A stretch of 64,000 bases of DNA from JAGHKQ01 sp041920565 (GCA_041920565.1 JBHGXS010000133.1:1-64000), one strand, 5' to 3'. Positions 46,179-54,228 are shown, counted from the first letter of the stretch. Notes: generated by a model from the letters alone, not told the origin. A program made the numbers and translations.

Positions 46179-47204
46179 TTATTTTTTCTCCGGCAATTTT
46201 GCCAGATAGTTCAGTGCATCATCCAATGTATCAACCGGAACAATCTTCATTTTTGTACCGATATCCGTTGCAGTCTTAACCGCTTCCTTATAGTTAGAAC
46301 CCGGTTCCCCTTTTTGGTTCGGGGCAAAGAAAATCTCTGCTCCAGCGTTGCTCGCCGCAATAATTTTCTGTGAGATTCCTCCAATCGGCCCTACCTGACC
46401 TTTTTCGTCTATTGTTCCGGTTCCTGCAATTTTATAGCCTTTTGTTAAATCTTCTTTTGTAAGCTGGTTGTAGATTTCAAGGGTGAACATCAAGCCTGCT
46501 GACGGACCTCCGATTCGATGCGAATCAATGGTGACCTTTGGCTCAACTTTTAATTCTTGATCCGTCACGATAGAAACGCCAATGCCAACTCGATTGGGAG
46601 CTCCTTTAATGGGTTTTAGCGAAAACGTTTCGCTTTTTTTCTTTTTATCGCGAATGAAATCAATTGTGACTTTGTCACCCTTCTTTTTGGTGTTCATGTA
46701 ATCAATAAATTCTTGGGCTGTTTTCAGCTTGTTTCCGTCTACGGCTTGCAAACGATCTCCAAGCCGCAATCTTTTATAAGCGGGCATATCTTCTACTACA
46801 TCCAGTACAAGCACTCCTTTATTGTCCATCGCAACAGGTTTGTTTGCACGGGTATAAGCATTTAATATAGCGGCATCCTTTGATCCTTTCATCATGTACA
46901 GCTGTTGGAACTGATAGTCCTCATCAGACTCCCCTTTTTGCAAAATCTCGTCCTCCCGATAAATTTCATGATATTTATTGAATTTGGCTGCAATATAATT
47001 GATGACGTTCGCTTTTGACATAGAGACTGTCACCAACATAAAATCGCCTTTTTCCTTATACCCGTCTTCGACCTTCACATACGGCTCGAGCTCTTCCGCA
47101 AGACCCGGCTTTGTAATATAATAAGGCAGCTGAATATAGGTAACGCCAACAGCAATAATAACAGCAAGCAAAAATACGTTTAAATACCGAAACCGTTTAA
47201 ACAT
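46179..47204 (-). CDS. ylbL: PDZ-domain Lon-like protease YlbL
   Basis: 341 residues. One membrane anchor (about 7-26), a PDZ domain (about 125-205) and a C-terminal Lon-type S16 protease domain with catalytic Ser in IGGPSAGLMFTLEIY and Lys in GGISQKIIAASNAG. In B. subtilis YlbL and CtpA degrade the cell-division inhibitor YneA. Overlaps the ylbK end by 8 bases. Confidence 0.93.
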   Translation of the reverse strand: MFKRFRYLNVFLLAVIIAVGVTYIQLPYYITKPGLAEELEPYVKVEDGYKEKGDFMLVTVSMSKANVINYIAAKFNKYHEIYREDEILQKGESDEDYQFQQLYMMKGSKDAAILNAYTRANKPVAMDNKGVLVLDVVEDMPAYKRLRLGDRLQAVDGNKLKTAQEFIDYMNTKKKGDKVTIDFIRDKKKKSETFSLKPIKGAPNRVGIGVSIVTDQELKVEPKVTIDSHRIGGPSAGLMFTLEIYNQLTKEDLTKGYKIAGTGTIDEKGQVGPIGGISQKIIAASNAGAEIFFAPNQKGEPGSNYKEAVKTATDIGTKMKIVPVDTLDDALNYLAKLPEKK

Positions 47205-47988
47205 TATGCGTCTCCTTCCATTTCTGAATCAATCCCTTGATCGTGTCAATATGCTTTGCCGCTTCTTCTTCTCCCACCTGTACAATTTCTTCTATGTTCG
47301 TGAATGCGCGTGAGCTGAATCTCTCAATGGCTGGACGCATCATTAAGTCCGAAGCTATCTCCCTGTTTCTCACAAGCTCGTGCTGCATAATCTCTATGCT
47401 TTGCATGATCACATCGTAAATAGAAGTTACTTCCCCGTTTACTTTAATAGGGGAAACATCTACAGCAATCACGATATCAGCGCCAAGACTTTTGACGACA
47501 GAGACAGGAATACGATCAATTACTCCGCCGTCCACTAATAATTTTCCGTTCACTTTTTCCGGAACAAAAATACCTGGCACTGCAATACTTCCACGAACCG
47601 CCTCTGCAATCGGGCCTTCCGTAAACACTACCTTTTCGCCCGTTAAAATGTCTGTAGCCACTACTGCCGTCGGTATATCAAGGTTTTCAAGATTTTTGTT
47701 GTATGTAAACATTCTAATCATATCTTTTACGCGTTTACCAGCGATAAACCCCATTTTAGGAACAGTAAAATCCAAATAATACTTCCGCTTAAAAATTTTT
47801 GCCAAACGATAGAGCCGATCAATATCTGATCCGGCAGCATAAAAAGTGGCCACCAATGCTCCCATGCTGCTCCCGGCAATCATATCAATCGGAATTCCCG
47901 CTTCTCTTAATACTTTAATAACACCAACGTGCGCGAAGCCTTTTGCGCCGCCTGAACCAAGCGCAAGACCGATTTTCGGTTCCATCAT
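47197..47988 (-). CDS. ylbK: Patatin-like phospholipase YlbK
   Basis: 263 residues. Patatin fold with oxyanion GSGGAKG (about 11-17), the nucleophile GSSMG (about residue 41-45) and the catalytic DGGVIDR. Bacterial patatin-like (RssA-type) esterase; substrate unknown. Three ATG codons in a row follow GGAGGGG; the middle one is chosen on spacing. Confidence 0.92.
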   Translation of the reverse strand: MMEPKIGLALGSGGAKGFAHVGVIKVLREAGIPIDMIAGSSMGALVATFYAAGSDIDRLYRLAKIFKRKYYLDFTVPKMGFIAGKRVKDMIRMFTYNKNLENLDIPTAVVATDILTGEKVVFTEGPIAEAVRGSIAVPGIFVPEKVNGKLLVDGGVIDRIPVSVVKSLGADIVIAVDVSPIKVNGEVTSIYDVIMQSIEIMQHELVRNREIASDLMMRPAIERFSSRAFTNIEEIVQVGEEEAAKHIDTIKGLIQKWKETHNV

Positions 47989-48118
47989 CATCACCCCTCC
48001 GGAAGTGATCTCTTAAAAAATGACTTCCTCTTCCTATCTTATGGTCTAAACAAGCCCCCTATCCTCGTATACTTAAATGACAGTTTGGACACATATTTGA
48101 GAAAAAGGAGACAATCCG

Positions 48119-49300
48119 ATGCATGCAAAACTAAAAACATTTGTATTATCAGCTGCTGTCACCTGTTTAACAGCTTCGCTTATCGTAAATCCCCAAGCTT
48201 CATTAGAAGCCTCCATTCGCGGTTTAGACATGTGGTGGGAAGTAGTGTTCCCTTCTTTGCTTCCTTTTTTTATTGTAGCTGAATTGCTCATCGGACTGGG
48301 TGTCGTCAGCTTCATTGGCGTACTGCTTGAACCGTTCATGCGCCCTTTATTTCGTGTACCGGGCGTAGGCGGTTTCGTATGGGCTATGGGAATGGCTTCC
48401 GGTTTTCCCTCAGGAGCAAAGATAAGTGCACGTCTTCGGCAAAACGGACAGCTCACCCGAACAGAAGCGGAGCGTCTTGTTTCCTTTACTAACTCTTCCA
48501 ACCCTCTCTTTATTTTCGGAGCGGTTTCCGTCGGTTTTTTTCATAATCCGAATTTAGGCGTGCTGCTGGCTGCTTCTCATTATATCAGCAACTTTTGTGT
48601 TGGTCTTCTCATGCGTTTTCACGGTAATGATAGAAAGCAAGAAAAAATAAATACCCGTTTATTTTCCATCGCTCACGCCTTTCAAATTCTTCACGAAAAG
48701 CGGATGGAAGAAAAGCGCCCGATTGGAAAATTGATTGGAGATGCCGTGTTATCATCTATTCAAACACTTCTCATGATTGGTGGTTTTATTATTTTATTCT
48801 CAGTTATTAACAAAATGCTGACAGTCATCCATATTATGGATTTTTTCGAGTCTGTTATTGCATACATCCTGTCGCTCGTAACCATTCCGTCTCAATTCAG
48901 CATTCCGCTTTTTTCCGGCATGTTTGAAATTACGCTCGGCAGTCAATTGACCAGTCAAGCAGAAAACGTATCCTTGCTTCATCAAGCCGTGATTACTAGC
49001 TTTATTCTAGCTTTTAGCGGGTTATCTATTCAAGCGCAGGTCGCCAGTATTTTAGCAGAAACAGACATTCGTTTTCGCCCGTATTTCATCGCCCGAGTCA
49101 TGCAAAGCATCATAGCTCCAATTTGCACGTATTTGCTATGGAAGCCGCTATATGTCAATTTACATACGTTTCAAGATGTTCCTGTTTTTTCGCCCCTATC
49201 GGAAAGCTGGCACTCTGTAAATATATATGGACCGCTGTTTACACTTATTTGTTTGTATATCTATCTTTTCCTTCTGTTTCGCAAAGCATGGAAGCGCTAA
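48119..49300 (+). CDS. ylbJ: Sporulation integral membrane protein YlbJ
   Basis: 393 residues with about eight membrane helices. Related to SpoVB/nucleoside-recognition (Gate) proteins; needed for the spore cortex in B. subtilis. Marks: GLDMWWEVVFPSLLPFFIVAELLIG and MGMASGFPSGAKISARLRQNG. Divergent from ylbK; ends in a terminator shared with coaD. Confidence 0.92.
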   Translation: MHAKLKTFVLSAAVTCLTASLIVNPQASLEASIRGLDMWWEVVFPSLLPFFIVAELLIGLGVVSFIGVLLEPFMRPLFRVPGVGGFVWAMGMASGFPSGAKISARLRQNGQLTRTEAERLVSFTNSSNPLFIFGAVSVGFFHNPNLGVLLAASHYISNFCVGLLMRFHGNDRKQEKINTRLFSIAHAFQILHEKRMEEKRPIGKLIGDAVLSSIQTLLMIGGFIILFSVINKMLTVIHIMDFFESVIAYILSLVTIPSQFSIPLFSGMFEITLGSQLTSQAENVSLLHQAVITSFILAFSGLSIQAQVASILAETDIRFRPYFIARVMQSIIAPICTYLLWKPLYVNLHTFQDVPVFSPLSESWHSVNIYGPLFTLICLYIYLFLLFRKAWKR

Positions 49301-49327
49301 AAGGCATTCGCCGAGAACGAATGCCTT
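49299..49327. terminator. Bidirectional terminator between ylbJ and coaD
   Basis: AAAAGGCATTCG...CGAATGCCTTTT, 12-bp near-perfect stem starting in the ylbJ stop codon. Confidence 0.85.
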
Positions 49328-49331
49328 TTCT

Positions 49332-49817
49332 TTATAACGATTTAAACTTTTCTCTTAATGCTTTTTCAACTGCCGGAGGCACAAGATCCGTCACATTGCC
49401 TCCGTATTTTGCCACTTCCTTTACAATGCTTGAGCTTAAAAAAGAATACTGATTGTTCGTCATCATGAAAAATGTTTCTACGTTTTCCTCCAGCTTGCGG
49501 TTCATGGCCGTAATCTGCATTTCGTATTCAAAATCTGAAACCGCCCGCAAACCGCGCAAGATAGCGTTTGCATTTTTCATTCTCGCATATTCTACAAGCA
49601 ACCCGCTATGTACATCTGTTTTTACATTTGGAATGTCTTTTGTCACTTCACGAATGAGCTCTAATCGTTCTTCTGCCGTAAACAGCGGTTTTTTGGATGA
49701 ATTGTTCATTACAACCACATGAACTTCATTAAATACTTTGGCTCCTCGCTTGATAATGTCTAAGTGTCCTAACGTAATCGGGTCAAAGCTTCCCGGACAA
49801 ATTGCAATGCTTGCCAC
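49332..49817 (-). CDS. coaD: Phosphopantetheine adenylyltransferase
   Basis: 161 residues. Fourth step of coenzyme A synthesis. Nucleotidyl-transfer motif ICPGSFDPITLGHLDII (HxGH-like at 16-19), RGLRAVSDFEYEMQ and the C-terminal SSSIVKEVA. Three bases downstream of rsmD, the usual pair. Confidence 0.97.
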   Translation of the reverse strand: MASIAICPGSFDPITLGHLDIIKRGAKVFNEVHVVVMNNSSKKPLFTAEERLELIREVTKDIPNVKTDVHSGLLVEYARMKNANAILRGLRAVSDFEYEMQITAMNRKLEENVETFFMMTNNQYSFLSSSIVKEVAKYGGNVTDLVPPAVEKALREKFKSL

Positions 49818-49820
49818 TTC

Positions 49821-50384
49821 TTATTCCCCCTGCTCCTCATACTTATAAATTGAGATGGCTGTAATGCCATAGTTTTCGTATTTTGTACGTGTCAAATTGC
49901 CGATTTGCTGCGGAAGCTCGACCTCAACAGCATGTTCTGCCATAATGATGCCGGTTTTTTTCAGCAAACCATGGGTATCTATAATACTCATCAGTGACAC
50001 GATTTTCTGATCTTTATACGGCGGATCAAGTAAAATTAAATCAAATGACAATTCGCGTTTTAATAAAGCTTTTAACGCCCTCTCCGCGTCATTGCGATAA
50101 ATCTCGGCTTGCTCCGCAAGCTTGCATGATTCGATATTTTGCCGAATTGTTTGAACAGCTTTGCCATTGCGATCTACAAAAATAGCCTTATCCATTCCGC
50201 GGCTTAAAGCTTCAATGCCGAGACCGCCGCTGCCGCCGAATAAATCCAGAGCAATCCCTCCATCAAAATACGGACCAATGATGTTAAAGATCGCTTCTTT
50301 TACCTTATCCGTAGTCGGACGGGTTGACATTCCGGGAACAGCTTTCAATGGATGACCCTTGCATTTTCCAGAAACAACTCTCAT
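49821..50384 (-). CDS. rsmD: 16S rRNA (guanine-966-N2)-methyltransferase (YlbH)
   Basis: 187 residues from MRVVSGKCKGH; a GTG three codons upstream overlaps the ribosome site. SAM-binding LDLFGGSGGLGIEALSRG (about 42-59) and the catalytic DPPY motif (about 118). Methylates G966. Its start lies at the edge of the only accessory region of the window. Confidence 0.95.
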   Translation of the reverse strand: MRVVSGKCKGHPLKAVPGMSTRPTTDKVKEAIFNIIGPYFDGGIALDLFGGSGGLGIEALSRGMDKAIFVDRNGKAVQTIRQNIESCKLAEQAEIYRNDAERALKALLKRELSFDLILLDPPYKDQKIVSLMSIIDTHGLLKKTGIIMAEHAVEVELPQQIGNLTRTKYENYGITAISIYKYEEQGE

Positions 50385-50482
50385 GTTTTTCACTACCTTT
50401 TTGCACTTTAGTCCTTTCTAATCCTATCATAAAACGAAAGAAAGAAAAATAATTACAGCCTATGAAAATTTCGTCCACCTAT

Positions 50483-50512
50483 GTATAAGCTTATATGAAT
50501 TGGACATAAATA
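50483..50512 (+). promoter_or_regulatory. Forespore-type promoter of the CsfG-like RNA
   Basis: GTATA (50483-50487), 17 bases, CATAAATA (50505-50512). It resembles the sigma-F/sigma-G pattern and has the same 17-base gap between the ATA boxes as the promoter in front of sigG here. An alternative housekeeping promoter (TTGCAC, 18 bases, TATCAT at 50401-50430) also points to the right. Confidence 0.5.
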
Positions 50513-50518
50513 AGGATA

Positions 50519-50668
50519 ACAACATCAATGATGTTGTTGCCAACCGCGGAGAAGACTTACGTTTCCCCATAAGTTCTTCCTCCGGTTTCTCCTCTCCCTT
50601 TGCCTTCTTTCTAGTGTATCACTAGAATAAGAAGGACCCTGCTTTTGCATAAAAAGCAGGGTTTTTGT
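50519..50668 (+). ncRNA. csfG: Sporulation small RNA CsfG (probable)
   Basis: About 150 bases between rsmD (ylbH) and ylbG, where csfG is located in B. subtilis; CsfG is a conserved sporulation RNA controlled by sigma-F and sigma-G. Seen here: a stem AACCG...GACTTA/TAAGTT...CGGTT (50542-50587), a pyrimidine-rich strand (TTTCTCCTCTCCC), a second stem CTTCTT.CTAGTG/CACTAG.AAGAAG (50604-50634) and a terminal hairpin ACCCTGCTTTT...AAAAGCAGGGT (about 50637-50662) with a T run. No plus-strand gene lies upstream that this terminator could serve. The identity rests on remembered location and shape, not on a search. Confidence 0.68.
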
Positions 50669-50673
50669 TTTAG

Positions 50674-50859
50674 AAGGCAAATTTTAACGTATTCCGAAAG
50701 AAATCTCCCTCTTCCAAGACATGTTCACGCTGTGGTCAAGCGAAGAAAGACTTGTCTCTTTCTGAACGCGTATTCCAATGCGAATGCGGGCTTGTGATAG
50801 ACAGAGACCACAACGCTTCGATCAACATCAAACACAAAGGATTGCGGCTGTTGGCATAA
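50674..50859 (+). pseudogene. 3' remnant of an IS200/IS605-type tnpB (OrfB)
   Basis: Sixty-one in-frame codons follow a stop at 50671. They encode the typical TnpB C-terminal zinc ribbon: SSKTCSRCG (cysteines at 50722 and 50731), KKDLSLSERVFQCECG (cysteines at 50779 and 50785) and VIDRDHNASINIKHKG with the RuvC III aspartate in DRDHNA. The rest of the RNA-guided nuclease (RuvC I and II) is gone, so it cannot be active. TAA stop at 50857. The csfG terminator lies directly in front, marking the left edge of the relic. Confidence 0.88.
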
Positions 50860-50972
50860 ATCCGATATAGAGCATGGAGCAGGATCCATAGCTCGGTCCA
50901 TTTTGTATCCTGAGGTGCAAGTACCCGAAAATCCCCCACCTCTAAGCGAAGCGTAGGTGGCAGGTCATTCAC
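50860..50972 (+). mobile_element. Right end of the IS200/IS605-type element (omega-RNA-like scaffold)
   Basis: Immediately after the tnpB stop come two hairpins: GAGC-ATGGA...TCCAT-GCTC (50870-50894) and CCACCT...AGGTGG (50936-50960) holding CTAAGCGAAGCG. The segment ends in GGTCATTCAC. This is the layout of the right ends of such elements, which double as the scaffold of the guide RNA used by TnpB. It looks better preserved than the coding part. No left end or tnpA is seen. Confidence 0.75.
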
Positions 50973-51110
50973 ACATCGTCAATCAAGACTTCATGTTTAT
51001 GTATGGTATGCGGCATTTCCGTCCAAAGGCTGGAAATGCTTTTCTTATGTATTCGCAATCTTTTCAAGAACGTTTACAAATGGTACAGTTAAGTTGAGGA
51101 GGAGAAAAGC

Positions 51111-51500
51111 ATGATTCAACGTTTTATTGAATTAGGTGAAGGATATTCTGATCTTTATGAGCTGGTGGAAATTGCAAGGGCAAATCAGCACCGCCTTGCC
51201 CATATGCTGCAGCTCAATACCACCATTAATAATAAAGCCGTTTGCTCTTTTGTTGTGGTGCTGCATCCAACTGCAACGGGCAGCTTTCAACCGTTGTACA
51301 TATGCCGCGAAGGAATTACAGTTTTACCTGATAAAACAAGCAAACGAATTGAATTGTTTGAAGAAACAGCAGCTGCGCTTGGAAAAGAAATCATCCGGTT
51401 TGATGTAAAACCATCAAGCATTTTCCACGAAAAAGAATTGTATTTTAATCATTTAATCGGAATTTTGCGCATGAACCGTATCATTCCGCCGCTTCAATAA
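51111..51500 (+). CDS. Conserved Bacillales protein of unknown function (DUF7147-like)
   Basis: 129 residues, soluble, start MIQRFIELGEGYSDLYELVEIA behind GAGGAGG. It contains ILHPTATGSFQPLYICREGI-type sequence (about 47-67) and ends LIGILRMNRIIPPLQ. I believe it belongs to a family found next to ylbG in Bacillus and its relatives, without known function; the family name is from memory. Converges with ylbG onto a shared terminator. Confidence 0.72.
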   Translation: MIQRFIELGEGYSDLYELVEIARANQHRLAHMLQLNTTINNKAVCSFVVVLHPTATGSFQPLYICREGITVLPDKTSKRIELFEETAAALGKEIIRFDVKPSSIFHEKELYFNHLIGILRMNRIIPPLQ

Positions 51501-51528
51501 AAAAGGACTGTCCGCAAACAGTCCTTTT
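51499..51528. terminator. Bidirectional terminator between the DUF7147-like gene and ylbG
   Basis: AAAAGGACTGT-CCGCAA-ACAGTCCTTTT; its ends touch the stop codons of both convergent genes. Confidence 0.87.
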
Positions 51529-51799
51529 ACAATTCTGCTTTATAGTCGTATTCTTTCGCACGGTCCGGTCTGGATTCAAATTCCGTCTTTAAAAACGGCC
51601 GGTACGAAGGCTCTATTTTTTTTACAAATTGAAGCTGACCGAGCTTCTCCATTAATTGATCCACATGCTCCATGTCACAGTACAGCACAACATATTTCAA
51701 ACGTCTGGATATATAATGAATATTGCCGTACTTTCGAAGAAGCTTTGCATATTTTAATGAATGTAAGTAAACAATGATTCCTTGTCGTTGTCCGAACAT
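51527..51799 (-). CDS. ylbG: DUF2129 protein YlbG
   Basis: 90 residues from MFGQRQGIIVYLHSLK, seven bases after AAGGAG; seven upstream codons are discarded to match the family length. Uncharacterised cytosolic protein of Bacillales; ends in SRPDRAKEYDYKAEL. Confidence 0.9.
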   Translation of the reverse strand: MFGQRQGIIVYLHSLKYAKLLRKYGNIHYISRRLKYVVLYCDMEHVDQLMEKLGQLQFVKKIEPSYRPFLKTEFESRPDRAKEYDYKAEL

Positions 51800-51914
51800 A
51801 AATTTCTCCTTCATCCTCACTAAATCTCTACTCCCATTTTACCAAAAATGACACTTCCGGCAATGGTGTTCTTATTATCGGTCAATCTTTATTTATAAAA
51901 TCGGAGGATACATT

Positions 51915-52238
51915 ATGAATTTAGAAGAGATATGGGAAGTTTTTTTGCGTGAGCTGGAAATGAACCCTCTTATTGACAGTTGTTATAAAAAAAATGTAAC
52001 CGGTATCCCTTTTCTATATGTATCCACTTATGTTACGGCAGATGAATGCAAATTACAAGCTTCCATCCAAAAAGCTGCTGCAGAAGCAATGAAGGGAAAG
52101 CAATTGCGGGCCGAATGCATTTTTGTTAGGAAGAACTCCAATTTGTTTGTATTTCGGCACCGGTTCTATGTTCCGCTCCGAAAAATGTTTTGCTGCGGCA
52201 ATCTATGCATTGATTGTGTACGATTTCGAAGCAATTAG
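51915..52238 (+). CDS. Hypothetical protein with cysteine-rich C terminus
   Basis: 107 residues, start MNLEEIWEVFLRELEMN behind GGAGG. No family recognised. The last 20 residues hold four cysteines (FCCGNLCIDC), which could bind a metal. Converges on ylbF; both end at a shared terminator. Codon use looks like the neighbours', so it is probably a real gene. Confidence 0.7.
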   Translation: MNLEEIWEVFLRELEMNPLIDSCYKKNVTGIPFLYVSTYVTADECKLQASIQKAAAEAMKGKQLRAECIFVRKNSNLFVFRHRFYVPLRKMFCCGNLCIDCVRFRSN

Positions 52239-52267
52239 AAAAAACGAGGTGCATTCACCCCGTTTTT
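52239..52267. terminator. Bidirectional terminator between the hypothetical gene and ylbF
   Basis: AAAAACGAGGTG-CATT-CACCCCGTTTTT, overlapping the ylbF stop codon. Confidence 0.85.
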
Positions 52268-52704
52268 TTGCAGCCGCAGCTTCCTCCTGAACCGCACCCT
52301 CCGCCGCAGCCCATAGAATCGAAAAATGGATTCCCTGTTGGCACCTTAATGGACGGAGAAACTTCTTGTCCAATTATGACACTGATTTCATCAAGCAGCT
52401 TTTGCACTTCATTCTCTGCTTTCTTAAAATTAGCAATGGTTTCATGCAAGTCCACTTGTCGTTTCAGCTCGCGCATTTCCTTTGTCACAACATGATAATC
52501 AGGATGATACTTTCCGAAACGCTGGACCTCTTCATACCGGTCTTTCATTGCCGTAAATTTACGAATCAGCTCCTGGGCAACGGCATCATGCTGCAATGTA
52601 TATAAACACTGACGATAACGTTCTGCTATTTCTGATTGGATAACCATGCGGGCTAAAGCTTCCGCTTGGTCGAGAATTAAGACGCTCTCAAACGTTGCAA
52701 TCAT
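52255..52704 (-). CDS. ylbF: YlbF, subunit of the YmcA-YlbF-YaaT (Y-complex)
   Basis: 149 residues, the family length, from MIATFESVLILD (GGAGG 7 bases upstream; a preceding ATG is possible). Helical protein; the C-terminal tail GCGGGCGSGGSCGCKK carries the cysteines that take part in the Fe-S clusters of the complex. In B. subtilis the complex speeds Spo0A phosphorylation and guides RNase Y cleavage, affecting competence, sporulation and biofilms. Confidence 0.95.
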   Translation of the reverse strand: MIATFESVLILDQAEALARMVIQSEIAERYRQCLYTLQHDAVAQELIRKFTAMKDRYEEVQRFGKYHPDYHVVTKEMRELKRQVDLHETIANFKKAENEVQKLLDEISVIIGQEVSPSIKVPTGNPFFDSMGCGGGCGSGGSCGCKKTG

Positions 52705-52771
52705 CATAACACCTCCGGTTACTATCTTATCATATTTGCGATAGAAACCATAATTCCTGCTCCCGGCACTA

Positions 52772-53344
52772 TTACACACAAATGTGGTCTGAAACGTTAT
52801 ATCTTGTAATACCCCATTTGTTTTCCTCTACCGTTATAAAGTTTGCACATGCATTTGTCAACGGTGTAAGAAATGTAACTTCCTCCGGTGCTATCGCAGT
52901 AAGAATAGCTTTTATAGCATGAGAATGAGCCACGATGATAATCCGTTTTCCTTCATGTTTCTTTGCTACATCTTGGAGTGCAGAAAAGCAACGCTCTACA
53001 AGTTCCTCATCTGTTTCCATCCCCTCTACTTTGCCTGCCGCAATCTTCTTGCGAAATTCGGAAACAGGTTTACCGGAAGCCTCTCCAAAATTCCGTTCCA
53101 TAAATCGTTCATCCAAATGAATAACACCCAATCCAACAGCATCAGCAATCACTTGTGCTGTTTCACGGGCTCGTACTAACGGACTGCTTATAATGACGTC
53201 CCATTTTTCGTTTTGTAAAAACAGCGCGCTTTGTGCAGCTTGTTTTTTCCCTACTTCGTTTAACGGGATATCTTCTCTTCCTTGAATAATCTCTTGAAAG
53301 TTCCAATCAGTTTGTCCATGTCGTACTAAACAAATTTCCGTCAT
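52772..53344 (-). CDS. Histidine phosphatase (phosphoglycerate-mutase-like)
   Basis: 190 residues. Histidine-phosphatase superfamily with VRHGQTDWN (phosphorylated His at residue 9), SPLVRARETA (about 54) and IIIVAHSHAIKAIL (second His, about 143). Phosphatase of unknown substrate rather than true glycolytic mutase judged by its small size. Lies between ylbE and ylbF, not found there in B. subtilis. Confidence 0.9.
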   Translation of the reverse strand: MTEICLVRHGQTDWNFQEIIQGREDIPLNEVGKKQAAQSALFLQNEKWDVIISSPLVRARETAQVIADAVGLGVIHLDERFMERNFGEASGKPVSEFRKKIAAGKVEGMETDEELVERCFSALQDVAKKHEGKRIIIVAHSHAIKAILTAIAPEEVTFLTPLTNACANFITVEENKWGITRYNVSDHICV

Positions 53345-53427
53345 GCTTTAGCTCCTTTTTATTTGTTACGATAGTTATTGTAACAAAACTTTTGCATGAC
53401 GGACAGTTATTTTTGTTTCCATTCCGT

Positions 53428-53673
53428 TTATAAGCCGTTTTGCTGTTTCATGTATTGAAACATTTCAATCATGATGGATGCCATTGTCAGCTGATTTTGA
53501 AACTTTGACACACGATCCGGTATTGTTTTTTTGTAATAATGCATGGAAGCCAATTCAAATGCTTCGCGGTCATTCGGATTGCGGCTTAGTTTACGATACC
53601 ATTGCGGCTGTTCTCTAATAAACTTTTGCAGCTCCTCTCGTGATTGAAGGTATTCCATGACCTCTCTTCTCAT
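53428..53673 (-). CDS. ylbE: YlbE-like protein
   Basis: 81 residues, YlbE family: REELQKFIREQPQWYRKLSRNPNDREAFELASMHYYKKTIPDRVSKFQNQLTMASIMIEMFQYMKQ. Function unknown, found in spore formers next to ylbD. Start MRREVMEYL behind GGGGGAG; a second Met five codons later also has a GAGAGG site. Confidence 0.9.
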   Translation of the reverse strand: MRREVMEYLQSREELQKFIREQPQWYRKLSRNPNDREAFELASMHYYKKTIPDRVSKFQNQLTMASIMIEMFQYMKQQNGL

Positions 53674-53691
53674 ACAAACTCCCCCAATAGA

Positions 53692-54105
53692 TTAATCCTT
53701 TTGAAAATGAAATGGATTATTTTGCGTCCGCTGCGATGAACCGGAAGAGTTTGGACTTTGAAACTGCTGAATCACTTGTTGAACGCTGCCGATTGCATTC
53801 GTTACGCTTGATATATGAGTTTGAATTTGATCCATGTCTATCTTTTTTATAAATGACATCATTTGTCCTACAAAACCTGGTTGTGCTGTTTCTTGCGAAG
53901 CGTTTGCAGTCGATTCTGCCGCTCCTGCTCCGTCCGGCTTATAGGCGTTCCATATTTGATCGTTTTCTCCAAGCAGATACCACTCTTCATAAAACTGCTG
54001 CCACGTTTTTTGACCGCTGCGCACGGCAGAAATCATCTTTGGATGTTTTCGAGCGAATTCCTTAAATCGCTGCACGGAAGGATGTAAGTCTCCTTTCTTT
54101 CTCAT
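53692..54105 (-). CDS. ylbD: Spore coat protein YlbD
   Basis: 137 residues. YlbD family (PSVQRFKEFARKHPKMISAVRSGQKTWQQFYEEWYLLGEND), described as a putative coat protein. The C-terminal half is low in complexity, with Gln/Ser-rich sequence. Between ylbC and ylbE; start after GAGGTGAAG. Confidence 0.9.
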   Translation of the reverse strand: MRKKGDLHPSVQRFKEFARKHPKMISAVRSGQKTWQQFYEEWYLLGENDQIWNAYKPDGAGAAESTANASQETAQPGFVGQMMSFIKKIDMDQIQTHISSVTNAIGSVQQVIQQFQSPNSSGSSQRTQNNPFHFQKD

Positions 54106-54200
54106 CGTTTCTTCACCTCAACAGATATAGATTTTCTCTACTTATATTGTAGAAAGGACATCAAGGGAAGGTTCGCCTATTTTTTAGGCTCTTTTGACAT

Positions 54201-54228
54201 AAAAAAAGAAAACTCCGTCCCGAGCTTT
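54201..54228 (-). terminator. Terminator after ylbC
   Basis: On the minus strand AAGCTC-GGGACG-GAGTTTT followed by a T-rich run; short stem, so moderately sure. Confidence 0.6.

Noticed and set aside
50401..50430. TTGCAC-18-TATCAT as the promoter of the CsfG-like RNA
   Set aside because: Possible, but it would add about 80 bases of unstructured leader; the forespore-type promoter fits the position and known control better.
50460..50570. 36-codon minus-strand reading frame (MGKRKSSPRL...) with a GGAGG 8 bases before its ATG
   Set aside because: It lies antisense to the CsfG-like RNA; the apparent ribosome site is just the complement of a CCTCC strand of an RNA stem. No family resemblance.
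50736..50972. 78-residue minus-strand reading frame over the tnpB remnant
   Set aside because: It is the complement of the tnpB zinc ribbon and right end; no ribosome site, composition unlike neighbours.
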